Below, in pieces: positions 44,521-52,810 of a stretch of 64,000 nucleotides of DNA (position 1 is its first letter; every line of letters starts with the position of its first letter). The DNA is from an uncultured Pelagibacteraceae bacterium (GTDB lineage: Bacteria > Pseudomonadota > Alphaproteobacteria > Pelagibacterales > Pelagibacteraceae). The notes beneath the pieces are model-generated. The model was not told where the DNA came from and did not search any database. It was given only the letters and a program-made list of their open reading frames with translations. The DNA lies in assembly GCA_902566705.1 (NCBI GenBank), contig CACFJT010000003.1, positions 59,286 to 123,285 on the forward strand, read 5' to 3'. The position numbers were made by a program, and so were the translations under genes.

Positions 44521-44841
44521 TTACTTTGGCATAGGTGTAGCACCAGTTTCTAAACTAATAATTTTTCCATTATCATATTTATAAACTGCCATTACAGCCT
44601 CTACATTTCCATCATCAAATGTAACAAATGAATGATGAACACCAACTTCATCATTTTCATAAACAACTCTTACTTTATCTTGATTTATGTCACCGCTCAT
44701 TGCCCATTTGACAACATCAGCTTTGCCTAAAACATTTCCTGACTTATGCATTGTGAATTTAAAATCATCGTGCAAAAGATCATTCATTGTTGCTTCATCT
44801 TTATTTTTTATTGCAGCACTATATTTTTCTAATATAGACAT
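44521..44841 (-). CDS. SnoaL/NTF2-like small protein
   Basis: The 106-residue protein has a SnoaL/DUF4440 cone fold: MSILEKYSAAIKNKDEATMNDLLHDDFKFTMHKSG, then FVTFDDGNVEAVMAVYKYDNGKIISLETG. Functions in the family range from isomerase to ligand carrier. It is in a run of five small minus-strand genes (43930-46193). No catalytic residue can be named. Confidence 0.75.
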   Translation of the reverse strand: MSILEKYSAAIKNKDEATMNDLLHDDFKFTMHKSGNVLGKADVVKWAMSGDINQDKVRVVYENDEVGVHHSFVTFDDGNVEAVMAVYKYDNGKIISLETGATPMPK

Positions 44842-44857
44842 AATTATTCCTCTCTAT

Positions 44858-45181
44858 TTATTCACCTGGTTTTTTATAACTTTTTGAAACATCAGCTGCC
44901 TTTTTAAATGCACTGTTGTAATCAAATACTTCATGAACCATTAGATCCGACATCATTCCGCTATTTAAAACAGTTACTTTCATAGCAAGAACACTTTCGT
45001 AATCTCCTTCAACGCAGAAAAGAACATCAAAACGTCCTCTTAACCACTCGTAACTTATAGCTTTTACGCCCAAGCTATCACACATGGATTTCATTACTGC
45101 ACCTCTGTCTGCAGCAGGGTCAGCATGCATTTTTTTTAATAACTCAGGACTTGCTTTTCCAATCACATAAAATTTAGACAT
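44858..45181 (-). CDS. GYD-domain protein
   Basis: The 107-residue protein fits the GYD domain: SKFYVIGKASPELLKKMHADPAADRGAVMKSMCDSLG, then the GRFDVLFCVEGDYESVLAMKVTVLNSGMMSDL core. GYD proteins are small ferredoxin-like dimers of unknown role. The gene is four bases after the 45186 gene and 16 bases before the NTF2-like gene, so all are likely one transcript. Confidence 0.75.
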   Translation of the reverse strand: MSKFYVIGKASPELLKKMHADPAADRGAVMKSMCDSLGVKAISYEWLRGRFDVLFCVEGDYESVLAMKVTVLNSGMMSDLMVHEVFDYNSAFKKAADVSKSYKKPGE

Positions 45182-45185
45182 TGTT

Positions 45186-45479
45186 TCATCCTTTGTGATT
45201 TACAACTGACTCATCAGTCATCATAGTCATTTTAGATTGATCCATAATAACTCCAGCATCAATTCTTGCTTGAGTCAGTTCTTGATCTCCACCAAAGCCT
45301 TTTAAACCCTCTGGTGACTCAAAATTAATAATAACAGTCATGGCATTGTCATCTTCTTTATCTGCACCTGCAAAGACTACTGTCATACCATATTTTTTTA
45401 GCTTTTCACCATTTGCAAGCATCATTGTCTTCCAAGAATTAAAACCCTTTGAAAGCTTCTGTTGTATTTTTACGTACAT
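45186..45479 (-). CDS. Small DUF3764-like protein
   Basis: The 97-residue protein (KIQQKLSKGFNSWKTMMLANGEKLKKYGMTVVFAGADKEDDNAMTVIINFESPEGLKGFGGDQELTQARIDAGV) resembles the DUF3764 proteins common in marine cyanobacteria, with a ferredoxin-like dimer fold expected. The function is unknown. It precedes the GYD gene by four bases; the shared size and fold class suggest related roles. The family name is from memory and tentative. Confidence 0.6.
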   Translation of the reverse strand: MYVKIQQKLSKGFNSWKTMMLANGEKLKKYGMTVVFAGADKEDDNAMTVIINFESPEGLKGFGGDQELTQARIDAGVIMDQSKMTMMTDESVVNHKG

Positions 45480-45541
45480 ATTTTCCTCATTAGTTTATTT
45501 ATTTTGTTTTTAGTATACCCCTGATTTGACTATCTTATCAA

Positions 45542-45717
45542 TCACACTTTTTGAATTAGGGAAACTAACTCAAGTTCATCCTGAGGAATCATGCTATTTG
45601 CATAATAAATTCCCGCACATTCAATTGCTTTTTTTTTTGATCTTTAGTTTAATGGCCATCTGCAAAACAAACAATTGGACTAAAGATTATTACTAAATAA
45701 CAAAGTATTTTTTTCAT
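45542..45717 (-). pseudogene. Possible decayed small secreted-protein gene
   Basis: An ATG at 45717 sits in a TAATG overlap with the preceding stop and starts a clear signal peptide (MKKILCYLVIIFSPIVCFADGH), then TAA. After a run of ten A residues another frame continues with AIECAGIYYANSMIPQDELELVSLIQKV and stops at 45542. No single change joins the two parts, since both frames have a nearby TAA. It may be a broken gene, or chance. An assembly error in the homopolymer would explain only part of it. Confidence 0.35.
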
Positions 45718-46193
45718 TAATAAGTATATTCACCACTCATTTGATTCATTGAGTGTGCCATACCAGCTTTACCTCTTATATTTTGTCGACTTGAATTACC
45801 ACTCCCAGAAATATTTTCATATTTTCCAGTTCCACCAACAATAACAAAAGTACCAGTTCCGCCTTGGCCGCCAGTTCCTTTACCTTTGTAGTTAATGAAA
45901 ACCTTTTCACCATCCATTAGATAAAAAGTACACATACCTGTTTCATCATCAAACTTTCCAGATACTAATGTTAGTCCACCAATACAATGCATAGTAGATT
46001 TATCAAAAATACTTCCAGGCTCTTTATCCATTAGTCCAGCATTACCGTCGTAAGTAATACTCATGTTTCCATTTCCAGCATCCATCGCATTTAAAGACCA
46101 TGATCCTGCTCCAGCGGCATTAAATTTTCCTGTTTCTGCTAATGAGTAATTTGAGATTGTTAAAAAAATTATTAAAAATAAAATTTTCTTCAT
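45717..46193 (-). CDS. Secreted glycine-rich beta protein, allene oxide cyclase-barrel-like
   Basis: Residues 1-19 are a signal peptide cut after SLA. The mature 139 residues are glycine- and serine-rich with short beta strands. Near the C-terminus the stretch GTGGQGGTGTFVIVGGTGKYENISGSG resembles the repeated strand-turn motif of allene-oxide-cyclase-type barrels. Only two cysteines are present. The function is unknown. It is followed in a one-base overlap by a possible broken gene. Confidence 0.6.
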   Translation of the reverse strand: MKKILFLIIFLTISNYSLAETGKFNAAGAGSWSLNAMDAGNGNMSITYDGNAGLMDKEPGSIFDKSTMHCIGGLTLVSGKFDDETGMCTFYLMDGEKVFINYKGKGTGGQGGTGTFVIVGGTGKYENISGSGNSSRQNIRGKAGMAHSMNQMSGEYTY

Positions 46194-46350
46194 TTTTACC
46201 TCCCTTAATTGTTTGCTTTAATGTTACACTGTTACATAATTGTTAAGGAGTCACTCGTGTTTATAGCGCGCGACAGTTATGCAATTTTAGGGGGTAAAAA
46301 ATGTTGATTATGCTGTTTTATTTAATTTAATTATTTGATAATAATTATCT

Positions 46351-46767
46351 ATGATCGAAAAATTTAATGGGATTGTTTATCTAATAATTTTTATTGTTCA
46401 TTTCCTTGTTTATGCTGTTTATGCTTTCAGAGCTATAGTTGGAACTAAGGGTTTTATGGATCAATATAATATCGATCATTCAGCAGCAGTGATCACAAGA
46501 TTTTTTGGAGCTCCTTTTGTTGGGTCTTTTTTAATGGCTCTTTATATCATGTTCGTAAGAGATGGTGGAGTAAATGGAACATGGGCATTCTTTAATTTAG
46601 TATTTGTTCAAAATTTAATGTACTTAATATTTGGTATTTATACCATTTACATAAATAAACTTGGACACACTGAAAAGACTAACAGTGAAGGTGTAATAGC
46701 TGCTGGAGTACTTACAATTTTAAGCGCTATTCTTACTTACGGATTAGCTGAGAAAATTTATATTTAA
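46351..46767 (+). CDS. Four-helix inner-membrane protein of unknown function
   Basis: The 138-residue protein has four hydrophobic helices at roughly residues 8-28, 50-67, 80-100 and 113-130. A conserved-looking loop, DQYNIDHSAAVITRFFGAPFVGSF, follows the first helix. I recognise no characterised family. It is divergent from the secreted beta protein across a 157-base gap with no clear promoter, and its stop overlaps the end of cysK by four bases. Alternative starts are not better. Confidence 0.6.
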   Translation: MIEKFNGIVYLIIFIVHFLVYAVYAFRAIVGTKGFMDQYNIDHSAAVITRFFGAPFVGSFLMALYIMFVRDGGVNGTWAFFNLVFVQNLMYLIFGIYTIYINKLGHTEKTNSEGVIAAGVLTILSAILTYGLAEKIYI

Positions 46768-47765
46768 AACCAATTAGGTATTGGCAGACCTTTTTCTTCT
46801 AAAAATTTTTTATTAAACATTTTAGTTGCGTATTTGTCACTTCTATCACAAAGAATGGTAACAATAGTTTTTCCTGGCCCTAACTCTTTTCCCATTCTAA
46901 TTGCTCCTGCAATATTTATTCCACAGCTTGTACCTAAACTTAATCCCTCGTTTTGAATTAAATCATAAAGTATTGGTAGTGCCTCATGATCATCTATTGA
47001 ATAAGCATCATCAATCTTAGCTTCACCAAAGTTAGCTGTTACTCTACTTGAACCAATTCCTTCAGTAATTGATCCACCCTCCGATTTAAGTTCACCATTT
47101 TTAATGTAATTATAAAGAGCAGAACCTTTTGGATCAGATAGGTAAATTTTTATATCTTTATTCTTTTCTTTAAGAGCATTGCTGACGCCTGAAATTGTAC
47201 CTCCAGTCCCTGAAGAACAAACAAAACCATCTACTTTACCATCAGTTTGTTCCCAAATTTCTTGACCTGTGCCTTCATAATGTCCTTTGGCATTTGCAGT
47301 ATTATCGAATTGATTAGCCCAAATCACTCCATTGTTATTAGAAGGTCTTAGTTCATCCGCAAGTCTTGCTGCTACTTTTACAAAGTTGTTTTCATCTTTA
47401 TAAGGCTTTGGTGGAACTAATCTTAATTCAGCTCCAAGGTTTCTAAGTAAATCTTTTTTCTCTTGTGTTTGATTGTCATTCATTACAATAATTGTTTTGT
47501 AACCTAGAGAGTTTCCTAAAAGACCCAAACCTATTCCTGTATTACCAGCTGTTCCCTCAACAACAGTTCCACCTTTAGAAATTAATTTTTTTTCTTGAGC
47601 GTCTTTTATTAATGCAAGTGCAGCTCTATCTTTTACAGATCCTCCAGGATTTAAAAATTCTGCTTTTCCATAAATGTTACAACCAGTAATTTCAGAAGCT
47701 GCTCTGAGTTTAATTAATGGAGTGTTTCCTATTCCAGAAATAAAATCGTTTTGGGTATTATTCAT
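46764..47765 (-). CDS. cysK: Cysteine synthase (O-acetylserine sulfhydrylase)
   Basis: I choose the ATG at 47765 ([16 protein letters not shown]) rather than the longer frame from 47816. Homologues start just before the GNTPLIKL motif, and the short start gives an eight-base overlap with cysE. The PLP lysine is K45 in [12 protein letters not shown], the substrate loop is GTAGNTGIG, and the cofactor phosphate loop is [11 protein letters not shown]. At 333 residues it fits CysK/CBS-type synthases. It makes cysteine from O-acetylserine and sulfide, with CysE next to it supplying the O-acetylserine. Confidence 0.93.
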   Translation of the reverse strand: MNNTQNDFISGIGNTPLIKLRAASEITGCNIYGKAEFLNPGGSVKDRAALALIKDAQEKKLISKGGTVVEGTAGNTGIGLGLLGNSLGYKTIIVMNDNQTQEKKDLLRNLGAELRLVPPKPYKDENNFVKVAARLADELRPSNNNGVIWANQFDNTANAKGHYEGTGQEIWEQTDGKVDGFVCSSGTGGTISGVSNALKEKNKDIKIYLSDPKGSALYNYIKNGELKSEGGSITEGIGSSRVTANFGEAKIDDAYSIDDHEALPILYDLIQNEGLSLGTSCGINIAGAIRMGKELGPGKTIVTILCDRSDKYATKMFNKKFLEEKGLPIPNWF

Positions 47766-48342
47766 TATCTGATTTTTTATCACTATCAGATGTAATTCCA
47801 TAAGGTTTAAATTCACTATCTGCTATGCCAACACTTCTTGCAGGAATTCCAACCATTACAGCATTTTCTGAAACATCTTTCGTAATAACTGCATTTGCTC
47901 CAATTCTAGCACCTTTGCCAACGACAACAGGACCTAATACTTGTGCACCTGACCCAATAACCACATCTTCTTTTATAGTAGGATGTCTTTTCATATTTCG
48001 TTGGTCATTTGAATTAATACTCGGAGCAATTCCACCTAATGTAACCATATGATAGATTGTAACATTATCCCCAATATCCGAAGTTTCACCAATCACAACA
48101 CCCATTCCATGATCTATAAATAAATTTTTTCCAATTTTTGCGTTGGGGTGAATTTCTATTCCAGTTAAGAATCTTGAAAACTGAGAAATGATTCTAGCAA
48201 TCAAATGAAATTTTGCAGTACTAAAAAAATTTGCTATTCGATGAAAAAAAACTGCTTTAACACCAGGATAAGTTAATATTAAACTTAACTTAGACCTTGC
48301 AGCAGGATCTCTATCAATTATGGATTGTAAAAAATCACTCAT
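47758..48342 (-). CDS. cysE: Serine O-acetyltransferase
   Basis: The 194-residue protein is the short type of serine acetyltransferase. It has an N-terminal helix region ([27 protein letters not shown]) and a left-handed beta helix with [43 protein letters not shown] and [20 protein letters not shown]. The catalytic His lies in DHGMG. The C-terminal tail, which contacts CysK in enteric bacteria, ends in SDKKSDNE and lacks the usual terminal Ile. It overlaps cysK by eight bases. Confidence 0.95.
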   Translation of the reverse strand: MSDFLQSIIDRDPAARSKLSLILTYPGVKAVFFHRIANFFSTAKFHLIARIISQFSRFLTGIEIHPNAKIGKNLFIDHGMGVVIGETSDIGDNVTIYHMVTLGGIAPSINSNDQRNMKRHPTIKEDVVIGSGAQVLGPVVVGKGARIGANAVITKDVSENAVMVGIPARSVGIADSEFKPYGITSDSDKKSDNE

Positions 48343-48422
48343 ATTTTGTTAGTTTAGTTGCTGTTGATTAAAAAATAATATGCCTTATATAGTATTTAAT
48401 TGCCTAATTTAAAGAGGTTTAT

Positions 48423-48833
48423 ATGTATAAAAATACTAATTGTTTTCATTTAGCTATCCCTTGCGGAGACCTAGAGGTTGCAAAGAAATTTTACAGTGAA
48501 ACTTTAGGATGTAGATTAGATAACTCAGCACAAGAGTGGGCAGATGTAGATTTTTGGGGCAATGAATTAACCTTACATAAAAGTGAACATAAATTAGATA
48601 ATGAGAGACACGATGTAGATATGGGAAATGTTTCAGTTCCTCATTTTGGTGTTCATTTATCAAGAAAAGACTTCGATGCTCTTAAACAAAGATTAAAGGA
48701 TAGTGGAACTAAGTATTACGACGAACCTTATTTGAGATTTAAAGGAACAAAATACGAGCAAGAAACTTTCTTTGTTAAAGACCCAAACGAAAATATACTA
48801 GAAATTAAAACTTTAACAGCAAATCCAGAGTAA
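48423..48833 (+). CDS. VOC/glyoxalase-family protein
   Basis: The 136-residue protein is one vicinal-oxygen-chelate domain pair: NCFHLAIPCGDLEVAKKFYSETLGCR, then VPHFGVHLSRKDFDALKQRLKD, and FFVKDPNENILEIK. Likely metal ligands are the His near residue 9, the His in FGVHL and the terminal Glu of NILEIK. The substrate is unknown. AGAGGTTT lies before its ATG. Confidence 0.85.
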   Translation: MYKNTNCFHLAIPCGDLEVAKKFYSETLGCRLDNSAQEWADVDFWGNELTLHKSEHKLDNERHDVDMGNVSVPHFGVHLSRKDFDALKQRLKDSGTKYYDEPYLRFKGTKYEQETFFVKDPNENILEIKTLTANPE

Positions 48834-48845
48834 TCCAAAACCTTA

Positions 48846-49451
48846 ATGGAATACCTAGTATTAGGCTTCTTCACAGGGATAAGCTTAATTTTAGCTATAG
48901 GTGCCCAGAATATCTTTGTAATAGAGCAAGGTTTAAAAAAACAACACGTATTTATTGTTTGTTTAATATGCTCTTTATCAGATCTGATATTAATTTTTTT
49001 AGGTATTTTCCTTTTTCATTATTTTAATCAATATTTTAATTCTTTAATTGAACTGATTTTAAATTTATTTTTAATTTTATTTTTAATTCACTTTATTTAT
49101 AAAAAAATAAAATCTCATTATTCAGATTTTAATTTTAGTATTGAACCAAATAATATTTCAAAATTAAATATCATATTTAAAACTTTAGGATTTACTTATT
49201 TAAATCCACATGTTTATTCTGATACAGTTTTTTTTCTTGGAAATTTTTCAAAAAATTATTTATTAAATCAAAAAATTTTATTTGGGGTAGGTGCGTCTAT
49301 AGCATCGTTTTTATTTTTTTTTATATTGGGGTATTTATCTAATTATTTATCAAAGTATGCTAAAAGTAAAGAAATTTGGAAAGTAATTAATATATTTATT
49401 ATAGTTTTTATGACTGTCTTAATTTTTTTTATTATTGAGGAAATGTTTTGA
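48846..49451 (+). CDS. LysE-family amino acid exporter
   Basis: The 201-residue protein has six helices and the LysE pattern: GFFTGISLILAIGAQNIFVIEQGLKKQH, then LICSLSDLILIFLGIF and TLGFTYLNPHVYSDTVFFLGNF. Members export basic amino acids such as lysine or arginine. It follows the VOC gene by 12 bases and its final four bases overlap the TTG start of the hydrolase gene. Confidence 0.9.
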   Translation: MEYLVLGFFTGISLILAIGAQNIFVIEQGLKKQHVFIVCLICSLSDLILIFLGIFLFHYFNQYFNSLIELILNLFLILFLIHFIYKKIKSHYSDFNFSIEPNNISKLNIIFKTLGFTYLNPHVYSDTVFFLGNFSKNYLLNQKILFGVGASIASFLFFFILGYLSNYLSKYAKSKEIWKVINIFIIVFMTVLIFFIIEEMF

Positions 49452-50203
49452 GTAATATTTATGTAGAGGACGTAGGTAAAGGGTTTCCATTTGTTTTTGT
49501 TCATGGTTATTTGGGCTCATCTGAAATGTGGAACTTTCAAAAAGAATTTTTTTCAAAACATTATCGTTTAATAATCCCAGCTCTTCCAGGGTTTGGTGAA
49601 AGTCATAATGTTAGATCTTTAGACTCTATAAATAAAATGGCCAGACAAATAATAGATTTATTAGATCAAAAAAATATTGATAAATTTAATTTAATTGGAC
49701 ATTCAATGGGAGGAATGATCGTTCAAGAAATTACAAAACTAATTGGTGATAGAGTTAATAAATTAATTTGTTTTGCTACTGGACCAATTGGAGAAATACC
49801 TGGTAGATTTGAAACAATAGATGAAACAAGAGAAAAATTAAAAAAAGATGGAATTGAGGTTTCATTTTCTAGAGTTCCAAAAAAATGGTTTGTTAAAGGA
49901 GATAAAGATAAAAATTATTATTTATGCAAAAATGCAGTTAAAGATGTTTCTTTAGAGACCGCTGATAATGCTTTGTTGGCAATGAAAAATTGGAGAGGTA
50001 AAGAAGATTTAAAAAATATAAAGAATGAAACTTTGATTATCTGGGGTGATAAAGATACTTCGTACAATTTTGATCAGGTTGATACACTAAATAAAAATAT
50101 TAAGAATAGTCGTTTAGAAATTTTTAAGGATTGTGCTCATAATGTTCATTTAGAACAGCCTGATCAATTTAATAATTTAGTGCAAAAATTTATCTCAGAA
50201 TAA
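49448..50203 (+). CDS. Alpha/beta-hydrolase fold enzyme
   Basis: The start is a TTG at 49448, overlapping the exporter stop; no ATG gives the conserved VHGYLGSSEMW oxyanion block with a proper N-terminus. The catalytic serine is S86 in GHSMGG, the acid Asp lies in WGDKDTSYNF, and the His in DCAHNVHLEQPDQF. The 251-residue enzyme is an esterase or C-C-bond hydrolase of unknown substrate. It is convergent with the HAD-like gene, overlapping by 14 bases. Confidence 0.88.
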   Translation: MSNIYVEDVGKGFPFVFVHGYLGSSEMWNFQKEFFSKHYRLIIPALPGFGESHNVRSLDSINKMARQIIDLLDQKNIDKFNLIGHSMGGMIVQEITKLIGDRVNKLICFATGPIGEIPGRFETIDETREKLKKDGIEVSFSRVPKKWFVKGDKDKNYYLCKNAVKDVSLETADNALLAMKNWRGKEDLKNIKNETLIIWGDKDTSYNFDQVDTLNKNIKNSRLEIFKDCAHNVHLEQPDQFNNLVQKFISE

Positions 50204-50852
50204 TATTTTTATTCAGTCTATAAACTTTTTTTAAAGCTCCACTAAATTTTCTTGAGGAATGAAATTTTCCAGGAAAAATTATACATTTTATTTTAGCTCG
50301 CTTAGCTGAATTTAGGCTTTCTTGTGTATCTTCAATAGCCAAACAATCATTAGCTTTAAGCTTAATTTTTTTAAGCGCTAGCAAGTATATTGCTGGATTT
50401 GGTTTAAATTTTTTAACTAATTTTGAATTACCTACAAAACTAAAATCTTCTTTATTTATTGAATTTCTCAATGAATATAATATTGCATTTATATTATTCG
50501 CAGATGTTGATGAGACAAAAGCTAATTTTATTTTTTTTTTCTTACAGAATAAAATTAAATTTTTGACACCTGGCCTTAATTTAAGCTGGTTTTTTTTAAG
50601 GTAATTATTGAATATTTTAGTTTTTAAATTTCTTAAATATGTAGAGTTTACAATTTTTTTATTCTTCTTTGCGTATCTAGATATTCTGTCTTTTCCCCCA
50701 GATTTATTTAGTAAACTTAAATACTCTCGCTTAGTCCAATTCCAATCAAGCCCATATTGTTTAAATGCTTTGTTAAATGACTTTCTTTGAATCTCTGAAG
50801 TTTCGACAATTGATCCAATAGAACCAAAGAGTAAAGCTTTGTAATATTTCAA
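50190..50852 (-). CDS. HAD-fold phosphatase-like protein lacking the catalytic aspartates
   Basis: The 220-residue protein fits the beta-phosphoglucomutase/CbbY-like HAD group: a helical cap (RKSFNKAFKQYGLDWNWTKREY), motif II in FVSSTSANN, the motif III lysine in KKFKPNPAIY, and motif IV in LAIEDTQESL. But motif I reads LLFGSIGSIVETS, where active members have DxDGTLxDS. Both aspartates, including the nucleophile, are gone. It is thus probably not a phosphatase, or it uses another mechanism. It is the last gene of the first ABC operon, overlapping the permease by four bases. Confidence 0.8.
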   Translation of the reverse strand: MKYYKALLFGSIGSIVETSEIQRKSFNKAFKQYGLDWNWTKREYLSLLNKSGGKDRISRYAKKNKKIVNSTYLRNLKTKIFNNYLKKNQLKLRPGVKNLILFCKKKKIKLAFVSSTSANNINAILYSLRNSINKEDFSFVGNSKLVKKFKPNPAIYLLALKKIKLKANDCLAIEDTQESLNSAKRAKIKCIIFPGKFHSSRKFSGALKKVYRLNKNIILR

Positions 50853-51730
50853 CCTTTTACAGCTCCAGCAGTTAAACCACTAATAACCTGTCTTTGAAAA
50901 AACATCACCAACATAAATAGAGGAGCTGTTGCTGAAACTACCGCAGAAACTGCCCACATTAAATTACCTTCATGTTGATTTGTTCCTAAATAACTTTGAA
51001 TTTTTGGCACCATTGTATGATTTTCTTGGTTTAAAAGTAATGCGGTTACCGTAAAATCGTTATAAGCAAGCATTAAACTAAATAATCCTGCAGTAATTAC
51101 TCCTGGCCACATCACTGGCATGATAATATGTCTAAAAGCTTGAAAGTATGAACATCCATCTATTAAAGCACTTTCATCAAGTTCTTTAGGAACTGTTTTA
51201 AAAAATGAATATAATAACCATAATGTAAATGGTTGATTAATTGCTACTAACACAACTATAGTTGTTGGGAGAATTCCCCATATTTGCAGCTGAAAAAATG
51301 GAAATAAATATCCTGACACTAAAGTGATGTGGGGCATTGCTCTAAAAATTAATGCTGCAATTAATATCCAAAATGCATATCTTTCAGTTGACCTTGAAAG
51401 TGCGTAAGCTCCAAGTGTTCCTAAAAATAAGGAAATGCTTACAACAAATACAGTTACAATTATTGTATTTTTAGATGCTTTCCAAAACTCTCCTTCAGTC
51501 CAAGCTTGGGTATATGCATCTGTTGTAAATTTTCCACCAGTTTCAATTAAAGTATTGAAGGCAGAAATAGCATACCACCAATCAGATCTTGAGAAAAAAT
51601 CAGCTCTAACTTTAAATGATCCCCAAAAAGTCCAAATGAAAGGAAAGCAAGCAATTAAAAGCCAAACAATAATAAAAATTGTATTGAAAGTTTTTAAACT
51701 TGTTGATTTTCTATCTAAACCATAATCCAT
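50849..51730 (-). CDS. Sugar-type ABC transporter permease (MalG-like), system 1
   Basis: The 293-residue protein has six helices and the EAA loop in PKELDESALIDGCSYFQAFRHIIMPVMWPG, characteristic of CUT1 carbohydrate permeases of MalG type. It ends QVISGLTAGAVKG, as is usual. With the MalF-type partner at 51733 and the binding protein at 52811 it forms one importer that lacks its own ATPase gene; the one at 58290 is the only candidate in the window. It starts two bases after the partner's stop. Confidence 0.93.
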   Translation of the reverse strand: MDYGLDRKSTSLKTFNTIFIIVWLLIACFPFIWTFWGSFKVRADFFSRSDWWYAISAFNTLIETGGKFTTDAYTQAWTEGEFWKASKNTIIVTVFVVSISLFLGTLGAYALSRSTERYAFWILIAALIFRAMPHITLVSGYLFPFFQLQIWGILPTTIVVLVAINQPFTLWLLYSFFKTVPKELDESALIDGCSYFQAFRHIIMPVMWPGVITAGLFSLMLAYNDFTVTALLLNQENHTMVPKIQSYLGTNQHEGNLMWAVSAVVSATAPLFMLVMFFQRQVISGLTAGAVKG

Positions 51731-51732
51731 AA

Positions 51733-52761
51733 TTATCTCGCTGTCTTAAATTCTTTCCATGTTCTTATTAAAACTGGAGCTAATAAAATTGCTATACCAA
51801 CAATCGTCATCATAGAGGTTGCTGCAGCAGATCCAAATAATATTACTTCCTCATTTACTAAATTATCATAGATTAACCATGATAATGATTGTGCACTTCC
51901 CTCAGCACTAAAGCCAATTATTGGCTCAAAAACCCTGAAGTTATCCATTAATGAAATTAAAGCTACAAAAGTAACTACAGGATAAATATGCGGTAACACT
52001 ATATGTTTAATTCTTTGAAACCTTGATGCGCCATCAATAATTGCAGCTTCTACTGGTTCTTGTGGAACTGTCTGAAGAGCTGCATAAAATACCACAAATG
52101 CAAAAGGTGAATGATGCCAAATTCCATATATAATAATAGTGATCCAAGTTAATGTTTTAGAAGATTTAAGAGATAAATATGGATCATTCATTAAATTTTG
52201 AATATTAGCTCCAATAATCCCTTGAGAATCTATCATCCAAAATAATACAAGAGACCCTACTAGAGGCGTAACAATCATAGGCAATATCGTACCAAAAATT
52301 AGTGGCCCCCTGATTTTTCTGGCAACAGCATTTAAACTTAAAGCAATAATAAATCCTAATAAAAGAACATTCGGCGTAACAAATAGACAATAGGTAAGGG
52401 TAAATATTAATGCCTTGTAAAATGGAAGATTGGTTACTTGATCTACAAAAGCACCAAAGTTCTCAGTTTCATTCCAAAATTTTTTAATTTCATCAATAGC
52501 AAGATGATTTCTATCTACATATGTTCCAAATCCATTAAATTTACCAAGCGGCTTTTCTTCTCTTAATTTTGTAGTTTCTTCGTTATCTACAACTATTGAA
52601 ACAGTACAACCAAAAGGGTCACACTTTTTAACTTCTTTTACTACTTGATCGTGTTGAGCATAAAAAGATTGAATCCCTGTAGAGATAATTGGCAGCCCAA
52701 TAAACAGGATCATTGCTAAACCTGTTGGTAAAAAAAACCAAAAAAAAGTTTTATTAGGCAT
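51733..52761 (-). CDS. Sugar-type ABC transporter permease (MalF-like) with a periplasmic insert, system 1
   Basis: I choose the ATG at 52761 (MPNKTFFWFFLP). The longer frame begins with a GTG at 52794 that lies within the hairpin at 52774-52796. The 342-residue product has an insert of about 95 residues between helices 1 and 2, containing the cysteine pair CDPFGC, likely exposed in the periplasm and able to form a disulfide. The EAA loop is PVEAAIIDGASRFQRIKHIVLP. Such an insert recalls MalF and may contact the binding protein. Confidence 0.9.
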   Translation of the reverse strand: MPNKTFFWFFLPTGLAMILFIGLPIISTGIQSFYAQHDQVVKEVKKCDPFGCTVSIVVDNEETTKLREEKPLGKFNGFGTYVDRNHLAIDEIKKFWNETENFGAFVDQVTNLPFYKALIFTLTYCLFVTPNVLLLGFIIALSLNAVARKIRGPLIFGTILPMIVTPLVGSLVLFWMIDSQGIIGANIQNLMNDPYLSLKSSKTLTWITIIIYGIWHHSPFAFVVFYAALQTVPQEPVEAAIIDGASRFQRIKHIVLPHIYPVVTFVALISLMDNFRVFEPIIGFSAEGSAQSLSWLIYDNLVNEEVILFGSAAATSMMTIVGIAILLAPVLIRTWKEFKTAR

Positions 52762-52773
52762 TAAATTTTGAGT

Positions 52774-52796
52774 AAGTGGGGAATTAATCCCCACTT
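52774..52796 (-). terminator. Perfect hairpin between binding protein and permease genes, system 1
   Basis: AAGTGGGGA (52774-52782) and TCCCCACTT (52788-52796) form nine perfect base pairs around a five-base loop, 14 bases after the binding-protein stop in the minus direction. No T-tract follows. It likely stabilises the binding-protein message or attenuates downstream genes. Confidence 0.7.
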
Positions 52797-52810
52797 AAAA
52801 GTTTTAGGTT

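Noticed and set aside
52762-52794. GTG start of the system 1 permease inside the hairpin
   Set aside because: The codons lie in the stem and the extra residues are not part of the family; the ATG at 52761 directly precedes the first helix.
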